Assembly: GCA_018969295.1 (NCBI GenBank)
Contig: JAGWYN010000006.1
Span: 1-64,000, forward strand
DNA from: Chloroflexota bacterium
GTDB taxonomy: Bacteria; Chloroflexota; Anaerolineae; Caldilineales; Caldilineaceae
Reading direction: 5' to 3'
DNA length: 64,000 nucleotides
In this document: positions 27,947-36,170 of the stretch, piece after piece
Layout of the letters: every line of letters starts with the position of its first letter
How positions within the stretch are numbered: position 1 is the first letter of the stretch
Notes under the pieces: model-generated
The model's input: the letters and a program-made list of their open reading frames with translations, nothing else
Told to the model about the DNA's origin: nothing
The model's database searches: none
Made by a program: the position numbers and the translations under genes

Positions 27947-29134
27947 TTATGGGGAGAGCAGGGCGCTGTAGAGGTCACCGAGCGGGGTAGGGTCGCCCTG
28001 GTCGTCGAACAGATTGCCGGTGGGGTAACGGTTGTCGCGTGCGAAAGACCAGCTCCAGCGCTGCACCAGCCGGTGTGCGTCGTAGGCTGGGCCCAACGCA
28101 GGGTCGGTCAGCGCCGTAAAAAGTGCAAAACTGCCGCGTAAAAAGGTGGCCACGCGCTCGGTGTCAAACCCGTACTCTGCGGGCAGCAAGATGCCATAGC
28201 CTGTGACCCACAACGGTTTGTGCTGCTGGCCGTGGGCTGACATCCAGCGGCGCATCGCCCGGACCTGCTGTTCCACCAACGCCAGGCTGTCGTGGTCTTG
28301 CACACCCCAGGCGACCCCCTGTTGTTCGATCGCAAATCCAGGAGGGATATTGGCTCCCCATCCGTTGCGCGCTTCGTGCAGCACATAGGCGTGCATGGTC
28401 CAGACGTCGACCGGCATCGCGGTCTGGTAGAGGGATCGATAGAACTGCCAGACGCGCTCCAGATAGCGCAGCCGCAGCGGTGTGATTTGGATCAGCCCGC
28501 CGGCAGCGACCTGGGCAGTGGGGTCTGCGCTTTTGATGGCATGGTAGGCACGGTGGTAGGCGACGGCGTAGACTTCGGGGGAGGTGTTGTCCTGCCAGCG
28601 CACATCGGGCTCGTTGCCGATCAGCCAGGTCGCCCCTCGGTGGTGCTGGGCCAGCTCGCTCAGGATGGAGGGGGCTGGGTGAAGGTGGCCGTTCTGCATG
28701 CGCACCACTGGGACAAATTCGATGCCCAGGGTGGCGGGGGGCAGTGCGATCTGCGGCCGTTGTCCCAGACCCCACAGGATCGGTTCGCTCTGCTGATTGG
28801 TTTCCCAGTTGAGATACCAGCCTGGCCGTTGGCGGGGCCAGGCGAGCCAGGTGGGGTCCTGGTCGGGCAGGCTGACCCCGGCTCGCCAGCGCAACGTGTA
28901 CGGTTGGGGCGTTGGGCTGGGAGGGCTGTTTTGGCGTTCGGTCCAGGCATCAGGCAGACGAGGAGGGGGCTGCGGCTCTCTGGCGGGCAGCAGGGTGTTG
29001 TCGATCGGGTCGAACGTGGGGGTCCATTCTGGGGGATCTACCGCAGCAGCGGCCAGCAAGCTGAACAGCAGGATTGTGGCGATGGCGGCGACAAAATACA
29101 GAAAGTGGTAGACAGCAGGTGGTTGTCGTTCCAT
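27947..29134 (-). CDS. Membrane-anchored glycoside-hydrolase-like TIM-barrel protein
   Basis: Protein of 395 residues with one N-terminal transmembrane helix (FLYFVAAIATILLFSLLAAAA), a Pro-rich linker (about 40-80) and a probable (beta/alpha)8 barrel. The segment ATWLIGNEPDVRWQDN has the Asn-Glu pair used by clan GH-A acid/base residues, and AQVAAGGLIQITPLRLRYLE, DVWTMHAYVLHEARNGWG and KPLWVTGYGILLP occupy the positions of later strands. This pattern resembles Asl1/GH128-type or cellulase-like extracellular hydrolases. In KPLWVTGYG the expected nucleophile Glu (usually W-x-T-E) is replaced by Gly, so catalysis is questionable. It lies between a convergent glycan operon and the YugP gene. Confidence 0.6.
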   Translation of the reverse strand: MERQPPAVYHFLYFVAAIATILLFSLLAAAAVDPPEWTPTFDPIDNTLLPAREPQPPPRLPDAWTERQNSPPSPTPQPYTLRWRAGVSLPDQDPTWLAWPRQRPGWYLNWETNQQSEPILWGLGQRPQIALPPATLGIEFVPVVRMQNGHLHPAPSILSELAQHHRGATWLIGNEPDVRWQDNTSPEVYAVAYHRAYHAIKSADPTAQVAAGGLIQITPLRLRYLERVWQFYRSLYQTAMPVDVWTMHAYVLHEARNGWGANIPPGFAIEQQGVAWGVQDHDSLALVEQQVRAMRRWMSAHGQQHKPLWVTGYGILLPAEYGFDTERVATFLRGSFALFTALTDPALGPAYDAHRLVQRWSWSFARDNRYPTGNLFDDQGDPTPLGDLYSALLSP

Positions 29135-29313
29135 GCACATGGGCCTGCGGTTGGTTCAGCCAGAGAATGGGCCAGCTTCTGGCCGTTCGAACAATCTGTG
29201 CAAGCAGGCGTGCCGGATGCTCAGCGTACGTTGCCAGGGCCGCTGTGGGCTGCTTGGAGGGGCCAGTGGCAGCGGAGAAGGTATCTCCTGCGTGCCACTG
29301 GCGGCAGAGCGCT

Positions 29314-30003
29314 TCAGTCCCGTCGTGAAAGCAGTGAGACGTAGTACAGCATCGTTGCAACTGCCTGCACGGCAGCGGCGACATAGGTCAGCGCAGCGGC
29401 ATCCAACACCTGGCCCACCCCTTTGATCTCCTGCGGGCTGAACATCCCAGAAACAGCGAGTTGTTGGCGGGCTCGTTTGCTGGCGTCGAATTCGACGGGC
29501 AGCGTCACCAGCGCAAAGAGAGCGGTTGTGCCAAACAACAGCAGACCGAACCAGGCAATGGCGTTGCCGGTGGCGCCGGACATAAAAAAGCCGACCATAA
29601 AGATGATTGGGCCCAGCCAGCTGCCAAAATTGACTGCTGGCACGAGCGTCGAACGCAGCCGCAGCGGGCCGTAGTGAAGCTTGTCCTGCAGGGCGTGGCC
29701 GGCTTCGTGGGCGGCAACGCCGACGGCGGCCACGCTGGGGGTTGCGTACACGGCCTCACTCAGCCGCAACACCTTGCCGCGCGGGTCATAGTGGTCGCTC
29801 AGCATCCCGCCGACCCGCTCGACGGCCACCCCTTGCAGACCATTGGCGTCCAGGATCTGGCGGGCCATTTGTGCACCGGTCATCCCGTTGGCAGTGCGCA
29901 CCTTGGTGTACTGGCGGAAGGCACTCTGGACCCGGAACTGTGCCCACAAGCCCAACAGGAGAGGGGGAATCATATAAAGCAGATAATTTGGGTCAAAAAA
30001 CAT
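29314..30003 (-). CDS. YugP-type zinc metallopeptidase
   Basis: Membrane metallopeptidase of 229 residues. The zinc motif is HEAGH (residues 99-103) in VAAHEAGHALQDKL. The third ligand is probably Glu in LPVEFDASKRARQQL, a segment strictly typical of the YugP (Zn_peptidase_2) family. Hydrophobic helices lie at 5-20, about 125-165 and 200-222. The function of YugP proteins is not established; a role in membrane protein quality control is likely. A good promoter (30046-30074) and AAGGAGG before the ATG support the start. It is annotated in many Chloroflexota and Firmicutes as a neutral zinc metallopeptidase. Confidence 0.9.
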   Translation of the reverse strand: MFFDPNYLLYMIPPLLLGLWAQFRVQSAFRQYTKVRTANGMTGAQMARQILDANGLQGVAVERVGGMLSDHYDPRGKVLRLSEAVYATPSVAAVGVAAHEAGHALQDKLHYGPLRLRSTLVPAVNFGSWLGPIIFMVGFFMSGATGNAIAWFGLLLFGTTALFALVTLPVEFDASKRARQQLAVSGMFSPQEIKGVGQVLDAAALTYVAAAVQAVATMLYYVSLLSRRD

Positions 30004-30045
30004 CGTGATCAGCCTCCTTATTTTTGCCGCAATCTACTAAACTCC

Positions 30046-30074
30046 AGTATAGCGACCAGACGCCTGCTTGACAA
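30046..30074 (-). promoter_or_regulatory. Promoter of the YugP-type peptidase gene
   Basis: Minus-strand TTGTCA (30074-30069), 17 bases, TATACT (30051-30046), about 43 bases upstream of the ATG. It sits in the 121-base gap after murJ. Confidence 0.65.
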
Positions 30075-30124
30075 GTAGGAAACGCGCTTCTTCGGCCTCT
30101 CTGCGTCCCCGTGATCCCCGTGTA

Positions 30125-31732
30125 TCAGCGTTGTCGGCGCAGCCCCAGGGCCAGGGTCAGCTCTTCGCTCTGGAGCAGCCTGTGCAGCCCAAGATAGACC
30201 GACAGCGCCAGCGGGATGCCGACCAGGACGGTCAACCAATCGTCGTTCCAGCCGACCAGGTCGCCCAGATAGACGGTGTGGTAGACCCAGTTTCCCCATC
30301 CCCAGGTGGCCAGCCCCATGCCAGCCGCAGCGACCAGCGTTTTGGCCAGCGCCGGCAGCAGATCGTGCCAGCCCAGCCCAGTGGGGAGACGGCGACCCAG
30401 CAGCCAGCAGAGGGCCACTGTCTCCACCAGCGTGGCCAGGCTGTTGGCCAGCGCCAGCCCCCCGAAGGAGAGCGAGCCTACCAGCAGAAAACTGAGTCCG
30501 ATGTTGCCGCTCATGGCCAGGACGCCGACCCGGACGGGGGTCCAGGTATCTTGCAGCGCGTAAAAACCGCGCACCACGATTTCCAAGATGGCATGAAAGA
30601 GGAGCCCGACGATGTAAAACTGCAGCCCGTAGGCGACCAGCAACATACTTTGGGTGTCGAAGGCGCCGCGTTCGAGCAGAAGGCTGATCGTCGGACGGCG
30701 CAGCACGAGCAGCAGCATGGCGGAGGGGGCCACCAGAAAGACCACGACGCGCAGCGCGCGTTCGAAGGTGATCTGGAAGGCCTTGCCTTCTCCTGCGGCC
30801 ATTTGTGCTGCAAGGGTCGGGAAGACGACGGTAGCAATCCCCTGCGCAAGGATCCCCTGCGGCAGCAGCATCAGCAGCCAGGCGTAGTTGAGGGCGCTGA
30901 GGGCACCGTGGCCCAGCCCACTGGCCAGCACCGTATTGATCCAAAAATGGAGCTGGACGAAGATGAGCCCCAGAACCCGTGGGCCCATCAACAGCGCCAC
31001 CCTGCGCACGCCGGCTTCACGCAGGGAGAGGGTCCACTGGGGGCGAAAGCCCTTGTGCAGCAGCACCGGCAGCTGGACCAGCAGGTGTGTCACTGACCCT
31101 GCCACAACACCGACCCCCAGTCCGTAGACGCCGTAGCGCGGGGCCAGCCAGAAGGCTGCGGCGAGGATCGCCAGATTGTAGAGGACGGGTGCAGCGGCTG
31201 GGGCCAGAAAATGTTGGGTGGTGTTCAGCGCGCCCATCACCAGGCCGCTGGCCCCGAAGATGACGGTGCCGGCCAGCATGAGGCGCAGCAGAGAGACCGT
31301 CATCTGCTGCTGTGGCGGCGTGAAGCCTGGGGCCAGCAGCGTGCGGACGAGCGGTTCAGCGCCAAAGGCTGCTGCCAGACTCAGGGCAACCAGCACCAGC
31401 GTGACCAGGTTGAGCACCTGGCTGAAGAGGCGCCAGGCCGTCTGGCGGTCGTTGTTTTGCCAGGTGCTGGCAAAGACTGGGATAAAGGCGCTGCCCAGCG
31501 CCCCCCCTGCTGCGATTTGAAAGAGCAGATCGGGGATACGGAAGGCGGCCAGATAGGCATCGTAGTCGGCGGTTGTTCCGAAACGGGCCCCGATCACCAC
31601 CTCGCGTGCCAGCCCGGAGAGTCGGCTAAGCACAAAAAAGAGCATGACCAGCAGGGCAGCGCCCGCCATGCGGCGGCTGTCCAGCCTGGCAGTGGGCGGT
31701 CGTTGGGCAACGGGTGTTTCGTGTAGAGTCAC
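30125..31732 (-). CDS. murJ: Lipid II flippase MurJ (MviN)
   Basis: MOP-superfamily flippase of 535 residues with about 14 transmembrane helices, which moves lipid II across the cytoplasmic membrane for peptidoglycan synthesis. Diagnostic segments: LSRLSGLAREVVIGARFG (the conserved Arg residues of helix 1), DAYLAAFRIPDLLFQIAAGG, GALGSAFIPVF, MGPRVLGLIFVQLHFWINT and LLERGAFDTQS. The GTG at 31732 (VTLHETPVAQRP) is chosen because the frame further upstream encodes low-complexity Gly/Thr shadow sequence from the divergent gene. Its promoter lies so close that the predicted leader is only about 3 bases. Whether the substrate here is lipid II or an O-antigen-like glycan is not certain, since a glycan operon is nearby. 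Confidence 0.92.
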   Translation of the reverse strand: MTLHETPVAQRPPTARLDSRRMAGAALLVMLFFVLSRLSGLAREVVIGARFGTTADYDAYLAAFRIPDLLFQIAAGGALGSAFIPVFASTWQNNDRQTAWRLFSQVLNLVTLVLVALSLAAAFGAEPLVRTLLAPGFTPPQQQMTVSLLRLMLAGTVIFGASGLVMGALNTTQHFLAPAAAPVLYNLAILAAAFWLAPRYGVYGLGVGVVAGSVTHLLVQLPVLLHKGFRPQWTLSLREAGVRRVALLMGPRVLGLIFVQLHFWINTVLASGLGHGALSALNYAWLLMLLPQGILAQGIATVVFPTLAAQMAAGEGKAFQITFERALRVVVFLVAPSAMLLLVLRRPTISLLLERGAFDTQSMLLVAYGLQFYIVGLLFHAILEIVVRGFYALQDTWTPVRVGVLAMSGNIGLSFLLVGSLSFGGLALANSLATLVETVALCWLLGRRLPTGLGWHDLLPALAKTLVAAAGMGLATWGWGNWVYHTVYLGDLVGWNDDWLTVLVGIPLALSVYLGLHRLLQSEELTLALGLRRQR

Positions 31733-31741
31733 AATTCTGCG

Positions 31742-31772
31742 ATTATACACGCAGATTGAACTTTGGGTGCAA
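31742..31772 (-). promoter_or_regulatory. murJ promoter, near-leaderless
   Basis: Minus-strand TTGCAC (31772-31767), 19 bases, TATAAT (31747-31742). Predicted start is at about 31735, three bases before the GTG. It overlaps the divergent promoter of the CapA-like gene, so the two could compete for polymerase. Confidence 0.5.
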
Positions 31773-31785
31773 AGTAGGCTATACT
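31756..31785 (+). promoter_or_regulatory. Promoter of the CapA-like lipoprotein gene
   Basis: TTGAAC (31756-31761), 18 bases, TATACT (31780-31785). It is about 70 bases upstream of the start and overlaps the divergent murJ promoter. Confidence 0.5.
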
Positions 31786-31856
31786 CGAAGAGGCCGCGGT
31801 ACCAGCGGCCGTGCAGTCTGTCACAAGAGCTTGTCAGGCGCTCTGTCTGGAAAGTG

Positions 31857-33656
31857 ATGGGGAGCATGTCCTCTTTTTTGAACCGGCGATCTTGTGGGGC
31901 GCTGCTGTGGGCTGTGGGGGTGGCTGTGGGGGTGGCTGTCGCCTTGGCTGCCTGCCGCCCGATCCAGCCGCCGGTGGTGGCGCCGCCGGTGGCGCCGGTG
32001 GTATTGCCGTCGCCGACGCCCACCCCGCTGATCCTGCTGCTGCCGCCGGTGGTGCAGCAGCCGCCGACGCCCGTTGCGCCGCCGACGCCCGTTGCGCCGC
32101 CGCCGACCCGCGAGGCGTTGGCTGGCCCAGTCACCGTGGGGCTGGCAGCTTCGCTGCCCGCGAATTGGCGTTCGCAGCTGCAGGCCCACTTTGCCTCGCT
32201 CGACACGGTTACCGGCACGACGCAGCCGGTGCGGCTCCTCGATCCCCCCATTCTGGCGGAGGTGCTTTTGGATCTGCGTCCGGCCAGCCAGGCCCTTGCG
32301 CCGTTGGCCGAGCGGGTCTTTGCCGCAGCGGTGCCTTTTGCCACGCTGCGCGACGACATTGGGTTTGCAGAACTGGCAGCGGCCTGGCAAGGTGCAGCGG
32401 GCTCGCCGATGGTGTACACCAGCCTGGAGAACCTGGCGTTGTTGCGTCCTCTGTTGGGCGACTTTGGCGGGACACTGACGCCGCCCGACGCGCTGCTGGC
32501 TGCGCTGGAAAACAACCCTGGCTCGTTGGCGGTGCTTCCCTTCGACCAGCTCGATCCGCGTTTCAAAGCGTTGACGGTGGCTGGGGTCAACGTGCTCAGC
32601 AACCGATTTGACCGCTCCACCTACCCCTTGGCGGTGGTGCTGGACGTGCAGGGCCCGGGTGCCGGCGCCCTCGCTCCGCTGCTGCAAAATGTCATCCAGC
32701 CTGTGACCAATCGGGACCCGGCCCGCCTGACGCAGCTGATTCTGACCGGGGTGACTGCGATGTCTCGGGTCACTGCGTTGCGGATGGATCAAAAGGGCTA
32801 CGAGTATCCAGCGCGTGTGATCTCGGATGTCTTTGCGGCTGCCGACATCACGCACATCAGCAACGAGGTTCCGTTTCTGGACGACTGTGTCGCCGACCCG
32901 ACCGAGAACAACTTGATCTTGTGCAGCCATCCCAACTATTGGGCAGCGCTGGCGGCGTTGGGCACCGACATTGTCGGGCTGAGCGGCAACCATGTCAACG
33001 ATTTTGGCCGGGAGGGAGCGCGCCGTTCGCTGGCCTGGTATCGTGAGAACCAAATTCCGGTCTACGGCAGCGGGTTGAATGTCAACGAGGCCTGTGCACC
33101 GCTGCTTTGGGAGCATCACGGCAACACCTTTGCCTTTCTTGCGGCGCTGGCTTTTCTCCCGGAAAGTGCCTGGGCCACGAACGAACAGCCGGGTGCCTGC
33201 TATTACTATCACAACCAGGAGATCTTGCTGGCTCTGGTGCGCCAGCTGGCCCAGGTGGTGGATGTGGTGGCGGTCGAGCTGCAGTACACCGAGACTTATA
33301 CGCCTTTTCCGACGGCGGCACAGGTCGCTGATTTTCGGGAGCTGCGTGCGGCCGGCGCGCAGCTGGTCACCGGTGTGCAGAGCCATGTGCCGCAGGCCCA
33401 GGAGCCCTACGGGGTCGGCGATCAGGGGGGGAGCGGGCTGATCAGCTACGGGCTGGGCAATCTGTTTTTTGACCAGATGTGGAGTTGGGAGACGCGCACT
33501 GAGCTGGCGGCGCGCCATACGGTCTATGGAGGCCAGCTGCTCAGCACAGAGCTGCTGACGTTGGTTTTGGAGGATTTTGCCCAGCCACGGTGGGCTACAG
33601 CGGAGGAGCGTGCCGAGATTTTGAGCCGTATTTTTGCTGCGGCGCCGGCCCGTTGA
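31857..33656 (+). CDS. CapA/PgsA-like lipoprotein with N-terminal extra domain
   Basis: Exported lipoprotein of about 599 residues. A hydrophobic signal with lipobox ALAAC is followed by a long Pro/Val/Thr stalk (about 35-90). Residues about 90-300 form a solute-binding-like domain (GPVTVGLAASLPANW, GSLAVLPFDQLDPRFKALTV). The C-terminal ~250 residues are the CapA (poly-gamma-glutamate synthesis, metallophosphatase-fold) domain: ADITHISNEVPFLDDC, DIVGLSGNHVNDFGREG with the conserved Asn-His, VVAVELQYTETY, VQSHVPQAQEPY and ISYGLGNLFFDQ. CapA homologs act in capsule or peptide processing outside the cell, but no PgsB/C partners are present. Start is among 31857 and 31866; GGGGAG overlaps the first. 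Confidence 0.82.
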   Translation: MGSMSSFLNRRSCGALLWAVGVAVGVAVALAACRPIQPPVVAPPVAPVVLPSPTPTPLILLLPPVVQQPPTPVAPPTPVAPPPTREALAGPVTVGLAASLPANWRSQLQAHFASLDTVTGTTQPVRLLDPPILAEVLLDLRPASQALAPLAERVFAAAVPFATLRDDIGFAELAAAWQGAAGSPMVYTSLENLALLRPLLGDFGGTLTPPDALLAALENNPGSLAVLPFDQLDPRFKALTVAGVNVLSNRFDRSTYPLAVVLDVQGPGAGALAPLLQNVIQPVTNRDPARLTQLILTGVTAMSRVTALRMDQKGYEYPARVISDVFAAADITHISNEVPFLDDCVADPTENNLILCSHPNYWAALAALGTDIVGLSGNHVNDFGREGARRSLAWYRENQIPVYGSGLNVNEACAPLLWEHHGNTFAFLAALAFLPESAWATNEQPGACYYYHNQEILLALVRQLAQVVDVVAVELQYTETYTPFPTAAQVADFRELRAAGAQLVTGVQSHVPQAQEPYGVGDQGGSGLISYGLGNLFFDQMWSWETRTELAARHTVYGGQLLSTELLTLVLEDFAQPRWATAEERAEILSRIFAAAPAR

Positions 33657-33723
33657 TCTGCTTTGACAAAAGGGCTCCTGGGACAGAATGGCTGTCACAA
33701 CAATCAAATCAGCTTTGGGGCGG

Positions 33724-33752
33724 TTGCGCAATCGTTCAGGGTGGTCTATAAT
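33724..33752 (+). promoter_or_regulatory. Promoter of the small membrane protein gene
   Basis: TTGCGC (33724-33729), 17 bases, TATAAT (33747-33752), about 52 bases upstream of the ATG at 33805. AAGGAG (33791-33796) then provides the ribosome-binding site. Confidence 0.5.
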
Positions 33753-33804
33753 GAAATACCTTGATACATTTGTCTCCATCTCCACAGAATAAGGAGTGTC
33801 TACC

Positions 33805-34311
33805 ATGATGATGTTGACGACTGCGTTGGCTGGCACTGTGGGCGGCGACCGATCCGCAACGAATCCGCTGTTGGCTGCGTTGCTCGGGGGCACCGCTTCA
33901 GGGTTGATTGCAGCGGCGACCGGGCTGTTGCTCGGCATGAACCTTCCAGCGCTCTATGTGTTGGCGTTTTTCCTGATCGGTGTGGGCCCGGTTTTGGGCC
34001 AGCAGCTGGCTGCTGGAAAATTGGGCCAGGATTGGAAGTCCCTGCTGGGCGGCGTGGTCGGGTTTATCCTGCCGATTGTCTCTTCGCTGATCCTGTGGCC
34101 CTTGTTGGTCTGGCTGTTCAACCGTTCGTTTGGCTTTGGGATGTTGTGGCTGGGCAGCCTGCTGGGCCTGATTTTGGGGGTCGCCGGGTTTTTTGCGGTC
34201 GGTCTGACGATGGGTCAGGACCCAGCCTGGGTCGGTCTGGGGTGGGCGGTCTTGTGGTCGCTGTGGGGCGGCAGCGTGGCCGCCTTCATGGCGGCTGGGG
34301 CGCGCTCCTAA
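33805..34311 (+). CDS. Small four-helix membrane protein, function unknown
   Basis: Protein of 168 residues with no family I recognise. It reads as four or five hydrophobic segments: about 20-45 (LLAALLGGTASGLIAAATGLLL), 48-65 (ALYVLAFFLIGVGPVLG), 80-105 (GGVVGFILPIVSSLILWPLLVW), 112-130 (GMLWLGSLLGLILGVAGFF) and 140-163. A short conserved-looking cytoplasmic loop, AAGKLGQDWKSLLGG, sits between helices 2 and 3. AAGGAG is 8 bases before the ATG. It is a single-gene transcript with its own promoter and a strong terminator. It could be a stress or envelope protein; nothing in the sequence decides. Confidence 0.75.
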   Translation: MMMLTTALAGTVGGDRSATNPLLAALLGGTASGLIAAATGLLLGMNLPALYVLAFFLIGVGPVLGQQLAAGKLGQDWKSLLGGVVGFILPIVSSLILWPLLVWLFNRSFGFGMLWLGSLLGLILGVAGFFAVGLTMGQDPAWVGLGWAVLWSLWGGSVAAFMAAGARS

Positions 34312-34343
34312 GCCCAAGACGCTGAGCGTCGGCAAATTGAATG

Positions 34344-34370
34344 AAAACGGCGGCGGCAGCCGCCGTTTTT
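34344..34370 (+). terminator. Rho-independent terminator
   Basis: AAAACGGCGGC, loop GGCA, GCCGCCGTTTTT: a 7-bp GC stem (34348-34354 with 34359-34365) flanked by A/T runs, 33 bases after the small membrane protein stop. Confidence 0.92.
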
Positions 34371-34425
34371 GATTGGAGAGGCAGGTGGGTTCGTGCAATT
34401 TGAACAATCATACCCGAATCTGGCT

Positions 34426-34455
34426 TTGCACAGGGGGTTGAATCCGCTCTATAAT
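34426..34455 (+). promoter_or_regulatory. Promoter of the PucR-type regulator
   Basis: TTGCAC (34426-34431), 18 bases, TATAAT (34450-34455), ending 39 bases before the ATG at 34495. Confidence 0.55.
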
Positions 34456-34494
34456 GCGAAAAAAGCCGGTTTTTGGGGGTCAGATTGGTAAAAA

Positions 34495-36135
34495 ATGTAC
34501 AAAAACACTGCGACTCTTGGGGACATCTATCATTTGGCGTTGCCGCTGGACACGCAGCTGTTGGTCGGCAGCGATCTGCTGCAGCGGCCAGTCAGCTGGG
34601 CATGCAGTTTGCGCCCGAGCCCGCCTGCATTCCCCAAACTGGACGGCAGCGAGCTGGCCCTGGTCGATATCGAGGAGCTGCGTCGTCTCGATCCCAAAGT
34701 CCGTCTCGATCGGGTGGTACGCAGCCTGAAGGTGGCAGGAATTGCGGGCATGGCGGTGTTGGGCGGTGTCTCCTCTGCTGCGGTCAGTGCAGCCGAGGAA
34801 GCACAGATTGCGCTCTTTGCGCTGCCGGCGACTGTTTCGTTGACCCAGGTGGAACGGTCGATCATTCGTCTGATTGTCGATCGGTCCGGTTACATTGCCC
34901 AGCGCTCCTCTGAGCTGCAGCGAGAGCTCAACCGGGCTGCGTTGGATGGGGGGGGGCTCCCTCAGATTGTCCAGCAGCTGTATACGTTTGTGCAGCAGCC
35001 GGTGGTTTTTGTCGGCGAGGAGGGGCGTGTCTCTGTGCTGGCCGGCTTCGACAAAGTGACCCACGAACAGCAGGTAGCCCTTTTGGACGCGCTTCCCAAT
35101 CCAATGGTGCTGCGCAGCTGGATGGCGACGCAGCCGCCTGGCACCCTCTCCCAGGCTGTAGGGGTGTTGGCCTTGGCCGGGGCAGCTTCGGCCGGTCTGT
35201 ATCGGGAGAGTGTGGTTTCGGCAGTCTGTGTGGGAGAGGCGGTGCGCGGCTATTGCCTGTTGTTGCGGCGCAGCGCTGCCGGCCAGGAGCTTTCTGCTGT
35301 GGAAGAAGTTGCTGCGCTGCAGGGTGCATCGGCAGCTGCGCTGGAGTGGGCCAAACAAAATGCCGTGGGGATCGCCGAGGAGCGTATGCGGGCGACCTTT
35401 CTGGACGAACTGCTGGCGGCCGAGATTGCGGACGAACAGGCTTGGGTTCAGCGTGGGAGCTCGTTGGGCTACAACCTGGTCCGTCCTCATGTTGCCCTGT
35501 TGGTCGAAATCAACCATGTGGCTGGTTGGCCGGCGCTGCTGCTTCGTTTTCAACAACAGCGCGGGGTCAACGCGCCCTATGCCCGCCGGGACGAAGGGAC
35601 GCTGATCTTTTGGCCGGTCGACGATCCCAAAAGTGGTCGTTCGCTCAAGGCAGTTGCCCACGAACTGGTCCAGCGCATCGTCGCCAACAACCCGCACGCA
35701 CGGGCCCTGGTCGGGATTGGGCGCCCTGGGGTGGGGCCCGCCAACTGGCGGCAGAGCCAGATGCAGGCGCGCGAGAGCTTGCGGCTGGGCAAGGAGTGGG
35801 AGAGCTCTCCGGTCACCTATTTTGGAGACCTGGGGCTCTATCAACTGCTCAGCGGGCTGGGGAACAGTGCTGAGGCTGCCCGCTTCTATCGCAAAACGCT
35901 CGGGCGGTTGATCGCCTACGACGACAGTCGGAATGCCGAGCTGGTCCAGACGTTGGACGCTTTTTTTGCGGCCCACGGCAACCTCAGCCAGACGGCTGCG
36001 CGCCTGCACATTCATCGCAATACCCTGACCTATCGTCTGGAGCAGATCGCCCAGATCACACAGCTGGATTTGGACGACGCCGATGCGCGGTTCTCGTTGC
36101 AGCTGGCCTTGAAGCTGCGTCCTGTGATGAAATAG
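34495..36135 (+). CDS. PucR/CdaR-family transcriptional regulator
   Basis: Regulator of 546 residues. The N-terminal PucR domain (about 5-130) starts TLGDIYHLALPLDTQLLVG. A central GGDEF-like/GAF-like region holds ARALVGIGRPGVGPANWRQSQMQARESLRLG, the usual PucR-CdaR spacer. The C-terminal HTH_30 domain reads LVQTLDAFFAAHGNLSQTAARLHIHRNTLTYRLEQI (in parts), the family signature for DNA binding. Family members respond to purines, sugar acids or proline derivatives. Nothing in the window shows the ligand. The only downstream gene on the strand is the jacalin-like protein, 35 bases away, so co-transcription and regulation of that lectin are possible. Confidence 0.88.
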   Translation: MYKNTATLGDIYHLALPLDTQLLVGSDLLQRPVSWACSLRPSPPAFPKLDGSELALVDIEELRRLDPKVRLDRVVRSLKVAGIAGMAVLGGVSSAAVSAAEEAQIALFALPATVSLTQVERSIIRLIVDRSGYIAQRSSELQRELNRAALDGGGLPQIVQQLYTFVQQPVVFVGEEGRVSVLAGFDKVTHEQQVALLDALPNPMVLRSWMATQPPGTLSQAVGVLALAGAASAGLYRESVVSAVCVGEAVRGYCLLLRRSAAGQELSAVEEVAALQGASAAALEWAKQNAVGIAEERMRATFLDELLAAEIADEQAWVQRGSSLGYNLVRPHVALLVEINHVAGWPALLLRFQQQRGVNAPYARRDEGTLIFWPVDDPKSGRSLKAVAHELVQRIVANNPHARALVGIGRPGVGPANWRQSQMQARESLRLGKEWESSPVTYFGDLGLYQLLSGLGNSAEAARFYRKTLGRLIAYDDSRNAELVQTLDAFFAAHGNLSQTAARLHIHRNTLTYRLEQIAQITQLDLDDADARFSLQLALKLRPVMK

Positions 36136-36170
36136 GTGGGCAAGGCGCTGAAAAAGGAACCAGGGCAATC

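Noticed and set aside
31821..33938. 705-codon minus-strand frame opposite the CapA-like gene
   Set aside because: Overlaps a clear CapA domain and contains long Arg runs caused by the Pro/Val stalk repeats.
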